Positions 8,565 to 17,192 of a DNA stretch of 64,000 bases are shown here, one piece after another. A program made the translations under genes and the position numbers. The stretch comes from Armatimonadia bacterium. Its GTDB lineage: Bacteria; Armatimonadota; Zipacnadia; Zipacnadales; JABUFB01. Where the stretch lies: contig JBDKVB010000016.1 of assembly GCA_039679385.1 (NCBI GenBank), forward strand, positions 1-64,000, read 5' to 3'. Within the stretch, counting starts at the first letter, position 1. Every line of letters starts with the position of its first letter. The notes beneath the pieces were generated by a model. It saw nothing but the letters and a program-made list of their open reading frames with translations, made no database searches and was not told the origin of the DNA.

Positions 8565-10373
8565 TCAGGCGGTCGGGGAAGTCTGGGAGAGGTGGCGCAG
8601 GAGGGTGTCGACGACGCGCTGAGTGGCCTGACCGTCGGCGGCACCGGTGTGCCGGGAGAGGAAAGCCGGTCGGGTCTGCTGAAGCTGCCGACCGCCATCG
8701 TCGAGAACCTGCTGCAGAGCCGGCAGGATATCACCGTAGCTGTACACACCGACCGCTCCCCCATCGGCCGCAAAGGGGAAGCGGTCGTCGCGTCCTGTGA
8801 GGTTGACGGTCAGCACGGGCACCTGCATCAGGTTCGCCTCGAAGACCACCGTCGAGTCGCGCGTCACCAGCACGTCGCACTTCGCCAGGGCCTCGGCCAT
8901 GGTGCAGGAGGCTGCCGACAGAAGGGTCACCGTGTCGGGAAGCTCCTGCGCAAGGGCTTCGTACATGCCTGTGTAGAGGTCGCGCGGGTGTAGCTTGATC
9001 TGCAGCGTCGCATGGATCTCTCGGCAGACCAGCGCAACCCCTCTCACCCACCACTCAGCGGACGCCACATCGTAGACTTGCTTCTCATCGGGCTGGGTCG
9101 CCAGGAGCACCACACGACCGGGCCTTCGGCCTGTGCGGTGTGTCAGGCCGCCGGTCACCACCTCGTCGTACAGGCAATGCCCCACGGGCACCACTGGTCC
9201 ACCGCAAGCACGCCCCTGCAACGCCTCCACCGCCGAGTGACCGAAGACCATGTACTCGTCGAAGGGCAGGGGCCGAATGCAGTCGTCCTTGGCCAAGTAC
9301 ACCCCGTGCTGCAGGTACAGCACAGGAAGGCCACGCTTCCGTGCCGCGAGAACCACCGGCGCGAGGCGATGCCAGTACAGGTGAAGCGCCACAAGGGCTC
9401 GCGGCTGCAGGTGGTCGAGGAGGCGATCGGCAGCGACGAGATCGGCGAGAACCTGCTGAGCATCGCGGGCCAGCGCGACCAGCAGACGGCCTCGCAACCC
9501 ACGCCAGAGCTCACCGTACCGGGCTGCGCCGAGACGTGCGGCATGTCGGTACCACGAGCGCCAGTGAGTCAGCACCTGACAGGCGACTGTGTGGGGTGCC
9601 GGATGGAAGCCGCCGAGGTAGTAGTAGGGCACGTCAGCGGTCGAGCGCTCCTCCATGCCGGCGTCCTCGGCAGCCAGGAGGAGTGCCGCTGTTCGCAGGT
9701 CGTGCTGGTCGCGCAGAGGCGAAGCCAGGCGATCAATCAGGGGCACGCTGGTGCCGCCGATGGCCAGGAAGAGGACGTCGCAAGGCTCCGGGTCGGCCGA
9801 GGGGCCTGGGAAACTGCGGGCAAGGCGTGCATCGGCCCTCAGGCGCGTCAGGCCGGTCGGCCAGGCGATCAGAGAAGGGCTGAGGAAGTCTCGCAGGAGG
9901 CGCAAGGAGGAACCCGGAGAGGCCTGTAGGGGCACACCGTCGAGGGCGCTGCCCAGAGCCTCGGCCACCTGCTGGCGGTAGCTCCACCACCCGGCTCTGC
10001 GCGGGTTCTCCAGGGCGAAGGCGGCGTCGGCCTTGTGCATCTGCAAGGCGCGACGGGCAAGGGTTCGGTTCGCAAGAAGGGGAGCCACGGCCCAGGAACG
10101 GAAGAACTCGGCATAGGCGTCCCAGAAGGACACGCCCTGGCCGTCGCCAGACTCCACCAACTCGGCCGGCAAGAGTTCCCGCAGCTCTGAGACGATCTGC
10201 TGGGATTGCGTGGCAACCTGGACGATGTCCTCGGCAGTCAGCGGCACCTCGCGGAGGACGCGGAGTTCGTGCTCACGCTGGACCATGGGCACCGCAGCGC
10301 AATCGCCCCGACGCTGAGCCAGAGCAGCGGCTGTCGAACGCGAGCCGTCGTCGTGGAAGACGACGGTCTTCAT
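8565..10373 (-). CDS. GT-B-fold surface polysaccharide glycosyltransferase
   Basis: 602 residues. The C-terminal half looks like the second Rossmann domain of capsule or CDP-glycerol-type transferases: VLYLQHGVYL, FDEYMVFGHSAVEAL, then VVPVGHCLYDEV, a core with KLHPRD, and CDVLVTRDSTVVFEANLM, where a nucleotide-sugar would bind. The N-terminal 300 residues are helical and weakly conserved to the eye. It is the last gene of the nonulosonic acid operon and overlaps the methyltransferase gene by 4 bases. It therefore may transfer the CMP-activated sugar or build the glycan that carries it. The donor and acceptor are not visible in the sequence. Confidence 0.65.
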   Translation of the reverse strand: MKTVVFHDDGSRSTAAALAQRRGDCAAVPMVQREHELRVLREVPLTAEDIVQVATQSQQIVSELRELLPAELVESGDGQGVSFWDAYAEFFRSWAVAPLLANRTLARRALQMHKADAAFALENPRRAGWWSYRQQVAEALGSALDGVPLQASPGSSLRLLRDFLSPSLIAWPTGLTRLRADARLARSFPGPSADPEPCDVLFLAIGGTSVPLIDRLASPLRDQHDLRTAALLLAAEDAGMEERSTADVPYYYLGGFHPAPHTVACQVLTHWRSWYRHAARLGAARYGELWRGLRGRLLVALARDAQQVLADLVAADRLLDHLQPRALVALHLYWHRLAPVVLAARKRGLPVLYLQHGVYLAKDDCIRPLPFDEYMVFGHSAVEALQGRACGGPVVPVGHCLYDEVVTGGLTHRTGRRPGRVVLLATQPDEKQVYDVASAEWWVRGVALVCREIHATLQIKLHPRDLYTGMYEALAQELPDTVTLLSAASCTMAEALAKCDVLVTRDSTVVFEANLMQVPVLTVNLTGRDDRFPFAADGGAVGVYSYGDILPALQQVLDDGGRQLQQTRPAFLSRHTGAADGQATQRVVDTLLRHLSQTSPTA

Positions 10374-11203
10374 GGGCGCGCCCCGAGAGGTTGGTCGGTG
10401 GCGGCCTCAGTCATCGGGCGCCGAGCCACGACGAGCAAGGTGAGCGCTGTCCGCGGGCCAATCAGCGGCAGACGGCAGGCCCGGCGACTGAGGGCACGAA
10501 GCTGCGAAGGCGCAAAGAGGCGCTTGAGGGCTCGCAGGCGGTCGGAATGGAGCATGCTGGCGTGGTACTCGTGCTCCAAGACCTCCAGACCAGCCTGCCG
10601 GGCAACCGAGAGCAGCCCGGGCAGATCGAAGGCAAAGAGGTGGTCCTCTCCCCCGGGTCCGAACTGCCGCTGAGTGAGGTCCGGCTCCGCGTTGCCGTCG
10701 TACAGTCGCTCGCGACTGCGCAGACGGGCACCGTTCGGCGTGGTGAGGAAGACCATGCCGCCGGGCTTGAGGCAACCGCAGAGCGTCGCCAGCACCTGTG
10801 CCGGCTCGGCACAATGCTCGAGAAGCTCGCCCACGACCAGAGCATCGCAGACACCCGACCTCAGGGGCACGGCCGCGGCTGAGGCACAGAGGGGCAGGAA
10901 GACCCCGCGCTCGTACTTGCGGCGAGCGTAGGAGAGGGCTTCGGGCATGAGATCGAGGGCCACGACGGTATAGCCCTCCTCGGCCAGCAGCAGCCCGAGA
11001 TTGGCCTGAGCACACCCGATCTCGGCCACCAGACCGGGAGCGGGGACGTGACGCCGGAGGGCAGCCCGAACGGCCTCCAGCCGGTCGAGGTACTTGAGAG
11101 CGAAGTGGGAGCGCTGATCGTCCGCGTCGATCTCGCGCAGATCGTAGTCACGCAGGCGGGATTCGGCGGGGTCGCAGGGCTCCAGACTCCGAGCGCTCTT
11201 CAT
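10370..11203 (-). CDS. class I SAM-dependent methyltransferase
   Basis: 277 residues. Motif I is present as LVAEIGCAQANLGLLLA, followed by the acidic strand end YTVVALDLMPEAL. A later motif VCDALVVGELLEHC and the post-motif GGMVFLTTPNG are typical of small-molecule and glycan methyltransferases. It lies between the NeuB fusion and the glycosyltransferase with 4-base overlaps on both sides, so it probably methylates the nonulosonic acid or the finished glycan. The substrate is inferred only from context. Confidence 0.85.
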   Translation of the reverse strand: MKSARSLEPCDPAESRLRDYDLREIDADDQRSHFALKYLDRLEAVRAALRRHVPAPGLVAEIGCAQANLGLLLAEEGYTVVALDLMPEALSYARRKYERGVFLPLCASAAAVPLRSGVCDALVVGELLEHCAEPAQVLATLCGCLKPGGMVFLTTPNGARLRSRERLYDGNAEPDLTQRQFGPGGEDHLFAFDLPGLLSVARQAGLEVLEHEYHASMLHSDRLRALKRLFAPSQLRALSRRACRLPLIGPRTALTLLVVARRPMTEAATDQPLGARP

Positions 11204-13164
11204 TGCTGCGGAGCCTCGTCCCCGTGAGACCTTCGGTCTCCAGACCGGAGGTCTCGAGACCGCAGGTCTTCAGGAAGGAAGCGGGACAGGCCCTGAAGCG
11301 CGAAGACAAAGCCCTCGCCACCGTTGCGATGGGCCAGCCAGATCTCGGGGACCAGGGTCGCGTCCATGGCGGCAATCAGGGGCATCAGGGCGGCGAAGTC
11401 GATATCGCCCTCTCCGATAGCCAGGCCCTCGCCATCAGTGCCCGAGGCGTCGGCGAGGTGCAGGTGCGAGACGTGAGGCGCCAACTCACGCACGAACTCC
11501 ACGAGGTCGCGGTGACCTGCGGTGCAGGCCAGAGCTGCATGGGAGAGGTCGAGGCAGAGGCGCACCCTCGCTCTTGACGCGAGCTCGAGCATGTCCTCCG
11601 CGTCGAGGAAGGCGTTGTGGTACCACTGGCCACCGAAGTACCAGGGGTACGGCGGCATGTTCTCGACCAGCAACTCCACGTCCGGCTCGCAGGTCAGGAA
11701 GGGCAGCACGTCACAGAGACGCTTGACTGCTTCCTCGCGCTGAGCCGGTGCAGGTTCGTAGCTCATGGCTCCGGGATGGACGACAATCCGCACGCGCTCA
11801 GGGGTGCCGGTGAAACTGCCGCGAAGGGTGCGGGCAACCTCCATGACGCGCCGAAGCAGATCGCAACTGCGACCAACGGTGTCGGCGTCGGAGGAAGCCA
11901 GGTCAACCAGGCGTCCGTGGTCGTACTCCGGGGCATGGACGACCAGCTCCTGTGGGCTCTCAGGAAGCTGCGGCGGTGTGCTGTTCAGGTCGGCATCGGT
12001 AAGGTGGAACTCGAACAGATGCGGGTTGAAGCGGGTCATCTGTGCGAAGTCGCGGTAACGCACTACCGGTCCCCAGCGGAGCGGGAAGGCGGCTGCGAGC
12101 TCCTCCACCGGCACGTCGGTGAGGTCGGAGGCACGGAACTGCTCTTCAGCGGCGATGTCGCGGTGAGCGACTCGGCCGACCAACTCGCGCATGCGCTGAG
12201 GTGAGATGCCGTGGCCAGGCCCCATCACCTTGACGGCGTCGTCGGTGATGGTGTCGCCGGGCTTCAGACAGCGAGCGGCCACCAGGCTCTTGCCGAGCGC
12301 CAGGCGGTTCATGATCTCGCCGCGCGAGAGGCCGCGGTGCTCGCTGCCCAGGGCCTCCTCGATGATACGAACGTCGCGCACCTGCTTCTGGATGCCCTGG
12401 GGCTCCAGGCTCGCGGCGTGATCAGGGCCCAGCATGGTGCGATCGAGGGTGATATGTCGCTCCAGGATGCAGGCGCCCAGGGCGACAGCGACGGTAGAGA
12501 CGGAGATACCGCGCTCGTGGCCGGAGTAGCCGACGGGCACACCGAACTCCCGGAGGCGGTTCATGAAGCGCAGGTTGACGTCCTTGAAGGCGGCCGGATA
12601 GGTGGACTGGCAGTGCAACAGCGCAAACACGACCCCACGCGACTTGAGGAAATCGACGGTGGCAGCGATCTCGGAGAGCTTGGACATGCCGGTGGACAGG
12701 ATCAGGGGCTTGCCTGTCTGCGACAGACGCTCGAGCAGCGGCATGTTGGTGAGATCAGGCGAGGAGACCTTGTAGGCGAGCAGCCCGATACGCTCAAGCA
12801 AGTCGAGGCTGGCGACATCCCAGGGGGTGCAGAGGAACTCGAGGCCCTGCTCCCGGGAGTAGGCGGCCAGGTCAGTGAGGACCGCGTCGGAGAGCTCGAA
12901 CTCCCGCAGGAAAGGCAGCAGGAGACCGATCTCCTTCTCCTCCCTGGTGGGGTCGAGGAGCGTCTCCGCCGGGTACAGGGAGCTGAGCTGCCGCTTCTGG
13001 AACTTGACGGCATCTACCCCGGCCGAGGCCGCGACGTCGATCAGCCGTCGGGCAATCTCCGGGTTACCGTTGTGGTTGATCCCGACCTCGGCGATGAGGT
13101 AAGCCGGCTCGCCGGGACCGATGCGGCGGTCGCCGATCTTGAAGTGAGTGAGGTAGGGAGTCAT
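11200..13164 (-). CDS. neuB: NeuB-type nonulosonic acid synthase fused to SAF and xylose-isomerase-like TIM-barrel domains
   Basis: 654 residues. Residues 1-270 are a NeuB synthase, condensing phosphoenolpyruvate with a six-carbon sugar: LIAEVGINHNGN, DAVKFQKRQ, LILSTGMSKLSEI, LLHCQSTYP, VGYSGHE and ERHITLDRTMLGPDH. Residues of about 285-350 form the SAF (antifreeze-like) domain, with LVAARCLKPGDTITDD. From about 360 the protein continues into a second TIM barrel of the sugar isomerase/epimerase type, with LLVENMPPYPW, RLCLDLSHAAL and HVSHLHLADASG. Single-domain NeuB proteins are about 350 residues, so this is a true fusion. The tail carries a short pentapeptide repeat. The gene is 3 bases after neuA and overlaps the methyltransferase by 4 bases. 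Confidence 0.9.
   Translation of the reverse strand: MTPYLTHFKIGDRRIGPGEPAYLIAEVGINHNGNPEIARRLIDVAASAGVDAVKFQKRQLSSLYPAETLLDPTREEKEIGLLLPFLREFELSDAVLTDLAAYSREQGLEFLCTPWDVASLDLLERIGLLAYKVSSPDLTNMPLLERLSQTGKPLILSTGMSKLSEIAATVDFLKSRGVVFALLHCQSTYPAAFKDVNLRFMNRLREFGVPVGYSGHERGISVSTVAVALGACILERHITLDRTMLGPDHAASLEPQGIQKQVRDVRIIEEALGSEHRGLSRGEIMNRLALGKSLVAARCLKPGDTITDDAVKVMGPGHGISPQRMRELVGRVAHRDIAAEEQFRASDLTDVPVEELAAAFPLRWGPVVRYRDFAQMTRFNPHLFEFHLTDADLNSTPPQLPESPQELVVHAPEYDHGRLVDLASSDADTVGRSCDLLRRVMEVARTLRGSFTGTPERVRIVVHPGAMSYEPAPAQREEAVKRLCDVLPFLTCEPDVELLVENMPPYPWYFGGQWYHNAFLDAEDMLELASRARVRLCLDLSHAALACTAGHRDLVEFVRELAPHVSHLHLADASGTDGEGLAIGEGDIDFAALMPLIAAMDATLVPEIWLAHRNGGEGFVFALQGLSRFLPEDLRSRDLRSGDRRSHGDEAPQQ
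11226..11270. repeat. three tandem 15-bp interrupted palindromes in the 3' end of the neuB fusion
   Basis: Units start at 11226, 11241 and 11256. Each has the form GAGACC-NNN-GGTCTC with one or two mismatches, so every unit is itself a small inverted repeat. On the coding strand they encode three pentapeptides of the form D-[LR]-R-S-X near the protein C-terminus. It is likely a recent local expansion in a dispensable tail. Confidence 0.75.
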
Positions 13165-13167
13165 GGG

Positions 13168-13875
13168 TTAGGGGATACGAAGGCCCTGGAGAACCTCCTG
13201 CGCCAGAAGGAAGTCCTGCTCGCTGTCGATGTCGATGGAGCGGACGGCATCCATGGGCACCACACGCACATCGCCGCCGAGGCGGTTGCCGACCCGGCGC
13301 AAGGTCTCGGTGCGAGTGACGTAGACGGCGCCGTTCTCGCGGAACTTCTCCGGCATCTGCTGCGAGAAGGGGCGTTTGTGGTAGTCGTACTCGGGCAGAA
13401 ACCGGTGGTCGTCGCCCATCCGGCCGCACAGATACCAATGCTGCATGTGAGTGACGGTCATGACGGCGTCGCAGCCTGACTCAAAGAGCAGGGCGATGCA
13501 GCGATCAATCAGGTCGGCCCCACGCAGAGGCGAAGTGCACTGGAGCAGTGAGACCGCCTCGGGGACATAGCCCTCGGTTGACTGGAGCTCGTCGAGAGCG
13601 TGCAGAAGGGCCAGCTCCGACGAAGCCGTGTCACCGGCGATCTCGACCGGCCGATGGATCACCTCGGCACCGGCACCGGCCGCAACCTGCGCGATCTCGT
13701 CGTCATCGGTGGAGACCACGATTCGGCTGAGGCGCCGTGCACGCAAGGCGGCCTCGATGGTCCACACGATAAGCGGCTTGCCCGCCAGGGGTCGGACGTT
13801 CTTGCGAGGCACCCCTTTGGAGCCGCCACGGGCCGGGATGATGCCGAGGACGGAGCCTATCTGGGGAGCGTCCAC
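13168..13875 (-). CDS. neuA: acylneuraminate (CMP-nonulosonate) cytidylyltransferase
   Basis: 235 residues. It activates a nonulosonic acid with CTP to the CMP-sugar. The nucleotide-binding start GIIPARGGSKGVPRKNVRPL is the family signature, followed by KPLIVWTIEAAL, IVVSTDDDEIA and QCTSPLRGADLID. The later motif IDIDSEQDFLLA carries the metal-binding Asp residues. Length and motifs match NeuA, LegF and related enzymes; which sugar is used cannot be told. It sits 3 bases from the genes on either side, in the middle of the operon. Confidence 0.93.
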   Translation of the reverse strand: MDAPQIGSVLGIIPARGGSKGVPRKNVRPLAGKPLIVWTIEAALRARRLSRIVVSTDDDEIAQVAAGAGAEVIHRPVEIAGDTASSELALLHALDELQSTEGYVPEAVSLLQCTSPLRGADLIDRCIALLFESGCDAVMTVTHMQHWYLCGRMGDDHRFLPEYDYHKRPFSQQMPEKFRENGAVYVTRTETLRRVGNRLGGDVRVVPMDAVRSIDIDSEQDFLLAQEVLQGLRIP

Positions 13876-13878
13876 GAG

Positions 13879-14895
13879 TTAGAACCTCTCAATAGTGAGA
13901 CCCGGGCTCGGAACGAGCCGAATCAGGCGCTCAGCCCCCGCAGCGAGAAGCTGCTGGCCCATCCAGTCGGGATCTTCGTGGAGGGCGATGATGGTTCCGC
14001 CGCGTCCTGCGCCGGAGAGCTTGGCACCGAGGGCACCGGAGTCCATCGCGGCACGGATCAAACGCTCGTTGGCCTCACCGGCGCCGATGAGGTCCTGAAC
14101 GATGGCGTGGTTCTCGTTCATGAGGTTGCCCAGGCGCTGCCAGTCGCCGCGTACCAGGGCCCGTTTGCCGAGACGTCCAAGTTCGCCAATGCGCTGGAAA
14201 CCGGCAACGTAGCTCGGGTCATCCTGCTCCCAGCGTCGGCGCGGATTCGCATGGTACTGACCGGAATGGCGCTGGATACCGGTATTCGCCAGGATGAAGG
14301 GCAGATATGGGATGTCGGCCGTAAGGGGCTCGACGCAAGCATAGGGCACGTCGGGCCCATCCTCATGGTTCTCTTTGTCGCGCAGGTCGACGCAGTTGAT
14401 GCCGCCGAAGACGATCATGTACTGGTCTTGATAGCCGCACTGAACGCCGAGCTCGTTGCGCTCCACCCTGCGAGCAAGTTCCGCGAGCCCGTGGCGCTCG
14501 ACCTGAATCTCGAAGTGCGCCAGGACGCCGGCCAGGATCGCCATGAGCATGGCCGTGGAGCCCGCGCATCCCGACATGAGCGGGATGTTGCTCTGGGCGC
14601 GGACATGGAAGGTCGCTTTGGGGTCGATGAGGCCGCGCTCGGCATATCCGGAGGTGCGCAGGTAGCGCCAGACGGCCTTGGCGACGTTCAGGTAGTGTAG
14701 TGCCGGGTCGTCGCGAAGCTGCTCTTCGGCCTCAACGACCTCGAAGTGACCGTAGATGTCGAAGATGAGACGCGGGCTCGGCGAGATGGTGGCGTCGGCG
14801 CGCTCGCCGATGGTGCAGGAAACGACGGTTCCCCCATAGATGTCGGAGGGATTGCCGATGATTCCTCCGCGCCCGGGTGCAGTCACCCTGATCAT
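13879..14895 (-). CDS. GHMP-family sugar kinase (HddA-like)
   Basis: 338 residues. The N-terminus MIRVTAPGRGGIIGNPSD is the GHMP substrate-binding strand. Near residue 105 IPLMSGCAGSTAMLMAI replaces the usual PxxxGLGSS phosphate loop. SGAGRGGTIIAL near residue 310 is the C-terminal GHMP motif. HddA and related kinases phosphorylate heptoses, fucose, arabinose or similar sugars at the anomeric carbon. As first gene of the operon it may make the phosphosugar used by NeuB or a linked sugar. GHMP kinases are not part of the standard sialic or legionaminic routes, so its role here is open. Confidence 0.85.
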   Translation of the reverse strand: MIRVTAPGRGGIIGNPSDIYGGTVVSCTIGERADATISPSPRLIFDIYGHFEVVEAEEQLRDDPALHYLNVAKAVWRYLRTSGYAERGLIDPKATFHVRAQSNIPLMSGCAGSTAMLMAILAGVLAHFEIQVERHGLAELARRVERNELGVQCGYQDQYMIVFGGINCVDLRDKENHEDGPDVPYACVEPLTADIPYLPFILANTGIQRHSGQYHANPRRRWEQDDPSYVAGFQRIGELGRLGKRALVRGDWQRLGNLMNENHAIVQDLIGAGEANERLIRAAMDSGALGAKLSGAGRGGTIIALHEDPDWMGQQLLAAGAERLIRLVPSPGLTIERF

Positions 14896-14935
14896 GCCTT
14901 ATGGTCACCTCTTCAGAGTCGCCCAACAGGTTCGT

Positions 14936-14964
14936 ATTGTTCAACAGTTCGGGCAACGAGTCAA
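14936..14964 (-). promoter_or_regulatory. promoter of the nonulosonic acid operon
   Basis: On the minus strand TTGACT (14964-14959) and AACAAT (14941-14936) are 17 bases apart, placing +1 near 14929. A GAGGTGA ribosome binding site lies before the kinase ATG at 14895. No other promoter is seen before the 3' end of the five-gene operon. Confidence 0.6.
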
Positions 14965-15177
14965 GATACGGCCCGTCGGGCTCCTGCCCTCTTCTGCTGC
15001 CGAGAGGCGAGGCAGCACTCCACCCTATCCCCACTCATGGAAAGGTAGCGTACCGCCAGCCGGCGCAGCCGGGGTTCTCCCTGGGCGACGGGATGGCTGA
15101 TCCGCCACAGCCGCAGATCGTGGCGGTTCCCGCCGCCAGATAGCGGCAAGGTCTCTGCCCGCAGAGAGGCTGGAGGA

Positions 15178-15843
15178 TCAGTCGAGGCCCTTGCGGGGAC
15201 AGACCTCGCGGAGTGTGCAGGTGTCGCAGGCGGGCTTACGGGCCTCGCAGACGCGGCGTCCGTGCCAGATAACGGCGTCGCCGAAGTGGGTCCAATGGTC
15301 CCTCGGGATCAGTGCCATCAGGACCTGCTCGATCTTCTCGGGCGTGTTCGCCGAGGCGGGCACAAGGCCCAGACGAGCGGTGACTCGAGCCACATGGCGG
15401 TCGACGGCGATCCCCTCGGGGCTGTCAGGGCGCAAGGCATGGGACAAGACCACGTTGGCGGTCTTGCGGGCAACGCCCGGAAGCGTGAGCATCTGATCCA
15501 TGCTCGCCGGGACCTCTCCCCCGTAGTTCTCCAGAATCGCTCGAGCTGCACCGACCAGGCTTTTGGCCTTGTTGCGGTAGAACCCTGTCGGGCGGACCAG
15601 CTGCTCCAGGGCCTCCAGATCGGCCTCCGCGTAGTGTGTAGGGGTAGGGTAGGCTCGGAAGAGGTCGGCGGTGACCTCGTTGACCTTGTCGTCGGTACAC
15701 TGGGCCGAGAGGATCGTGGCCGCCAGCAGTTCCCAGGGCGTGGTCCAGTTGAGGGCTGTGGTAGCCTCCGGGTAGGCGGCCTCAAGACGCTCCAGGATCG
15801 TGAGCGCGCGTGCCTTCAGGGCCGACTTGGTCTCGCGAGGCAT
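15178..15843 (-). CDS. nth: endonuclease III, base-excision DNA glycosylase/AP lyase
   Basis: 221 residues. It removes oxidised pyrimidines and cleaves the abasic site. The helix-hairpin-helix LPGVARKTANVV contains the catalytic lysine. The catalytic aspartate is in GIAVDRHVARV. The C-terminal Fe-S loop has the exact C-x6-C-x2-C-x5-C spacing (CEARKPACDTCTLREVC). The ATG at 15843 is chosen because the family start matches MPRETKSALKARAL; the frame runs further upstream without similarity. It lies 47 bases after the stop of the DUF362 gene and may share its transcript. Confidence 0.96.
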   Translation of the reverse strand: MPRETKSALKARALTILERLEAAYPEATTALNWTTPWELLAATILSAQCTDDKVNEVTADLFRAYPTPTHYAEADLEALEQLVRPTGFYRNKAKSLVGAARAILENYGGEVPASMDQMLTLPGVARKTANVVLSHALRPDSPEGIAVDRHVARVTARLGLVPASANTPEKIEQVLMALIPRDHWTHFGDAVIWHGRRVCEARKPACDTCTLREVCPRKGLD

Positions 15844-15890
15844 GGTGTGTACCTCCCAGGCAGGATTGCCGGTTTGGGGCTCTGCGCCGT

Positions 15891-17027
15891 CTACAGGGAC
15901 GGGCTGGTCAAGGCCTCCAGGATATCCTCCACCCGGGGAGGGCAACCGCGAACGGTTCTGCCGTCACCGCCAGGGGAGCCCGCGCACTTGCCGATGCGTA
16001 GAGCGGGACGGTCGACGGCGGGCTCGGTGCCCGCAACCAGGCAGTCGGCAAGGACGGTCTTGCCCTGCTGATGGGCCATCTCCAAGGCACGGAACAAGTT
16101 CATCACACAGCCACTGCAGGCGTGCTCGGTCAGAACGGTGAGGTCGGGGAAGCTCGCCGCCAGGGCCTCGTAGGGCAGGGCAAGGCGGCGACGATGGTCC
16201 TGGGGTGAGGCGCCGACGGTGCGGATCTTGGTCAGGTCGGTCTCCCCCACACCGCGCTCAGCACAGGCACGGAGCAGGCGAGCCGAAGCCGGGTCGATCC
16301 CCATCAGGTCACAGGCGACACTATCGACGGCAGCGACATCGGAGGAGGCCAGCAGCAGGTTCATCGGCACCGGAGTCGCTGCGGAGGGCCCCATGCCCTC
16401 ATAGGCTGTGGTGGCATCGAGGACGGTGGCGCTGACCCAGGGCTTCAGCAACCGGGCAACTGAGGCCAGGGCGGCATTCAGCTCGAGCTCGTGTAGCGTC
16501 TTCTTGTCGATCTGGCGCAGGCAACCCTTGAGGTTCTTGACGCCGAGGGTCACGAGGGTGTTGAAGTGGGTCTTCATCACCGGCAGGTTGATCACGACGT
16601 CGGCCTCGACCAAATGCTGGGAGAAGCCCAGGGTCGGTGGCAGGTCTGGTGAGTGGGTCTCGATGATGTGGTACTCGCCCGCATGGAAGTCAACGGGCGT
16701 TGCGCCGGTCTCCTCGCACACCTGAAGCATGCCAGTCTGCTCGAAGTAGCCCATCGGGTTCTTGTGGCCCCAGAAGGGCCCGTCCCCGACGACGACGGAG
16801 GCAGCTCCCTGCGCAAAGGCCCATTGCACGCCGGCGCGAATCACGGCGGCCGAGGTGTAGCCCTCTCCCCCATGCTGGTTGGGCTTGAAAAGGACGCGGC
16901 TGCCGGGCTGGACAAGCCCCGCAAGCCCGGCGAGATCGAGGACACGGCCGAAATCGGCGGCAGTTGGTTCAGAAGTGGCGACAAGCGCAACGAGACTCAA
17001 AGGGACGGCACCCACCTTGCTATGCAT
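15891..17027 (-). CDS. cytoplasmic DUF362 domain protein with C-terminal cysteines
   Basis: 378 residues from the ATG at 17027. It has the DUF362 core: SRVLFKPNQHGGEGY, VVVGDGPFWGHKNPMG and a strand DVVINLPVMKTH followed by VKNLKGC. A C-terminal extension holds a CSGC pair near residue 315 and further cysteines (KCAGS, RGCPP), suggesting a metal or Fe-S site. Unlike the copy at 1974-3011 it has no Tat signal. It is transcribed from a good promoter placed back to back with the promoter of the Fe-S gene pair, so the two units may be co-regulated. The reaction is unknown. Confidence 0.8.
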   Translation of the reverse strand: MHSKVGAVPLSLVALVATSEPTAADFGRVLDLAGLAGLVQPGSRVLFKPNQHGGEGYTSAAVIRAGVQWAFAQGAASVVVGDGPFWGHKNPMGYFEQTGMLQVCEETGATPVDFHAGEYHIIETHSPDLPPTLGFSQHLVEADVVINLPVMKTHFNTLVTLGVKNLKGCLRQIDKKTLHELELNAALASVARLLKPWVSATVLDATTAYEGMGPSAATPVPMNLLLASSDVAAVDSVACDLMGIDPASARLLRACAERGVGETDLTKIRTVGASPQDHRRRLALPYEALAASFPDLTVLTEHACSGCVMNLFRALEMAHQQGKTVLADCLVAGTEPAVDRPALRIGKCAGSPGGDGRTVRGCPPRVEDILEALTSPSL

Positions 17028-17058
17028 TTCGAGAACAGCCCCGAGGGGCCCGTCAGGT

Positions 17059-17087
17059 ATGATACGCAACCCGGGCCGGCCGTGCAA
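17059..17087 (-). promoter_or_regulatory. promoter of the DUF362-nth unit
   Basis: On the minus strand TTGCAC (17087-17082) and TATCAT (17064-17059) are 17 bases apart, with +1 near 17052 and the ATG at 17027. It sits only 12 bases from the divergent plus-strand promoter. Confidence 0.6.
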
Positions 17088-17099
17088 CCTGAGGTCGTT

Positions 17100-17128
17100 T
17101 TGACGCAGTCGACAGTGGCAGGTATAAT
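17100..17128 (+). promoter_or_regulatory. promoter of the Fe-S protein operon
   Basis: TTGACG (17100-17105), a 17-base spacer and a perfect TATAAT (17123-17128). The start of transcription would be near 17135, about 58 bases before the first start codon. It is one of the closest matches to the sigma70 consensus found in the window. Confidence 0.75.
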
Positions 17129-17192
17129 TCGGGCCAGCGTGTGAAGTGCCAGCAAGAGGCCCACCTTTGAGTGGGCCCGGGAGGCAACGGAC

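Noticed and set aside
11226-11270. CRISPR-like repeat
   Set aside because: The units are contiguous with no spacers and lie inside a coding frame.
12211-13479. 422-residue open frame on the plus strand
   Set aside because: It is antisense to the neuB and neuA genes, which carry full sets of family motifs. The translated product has a biased Gly/Asp/Val composition and no motif.
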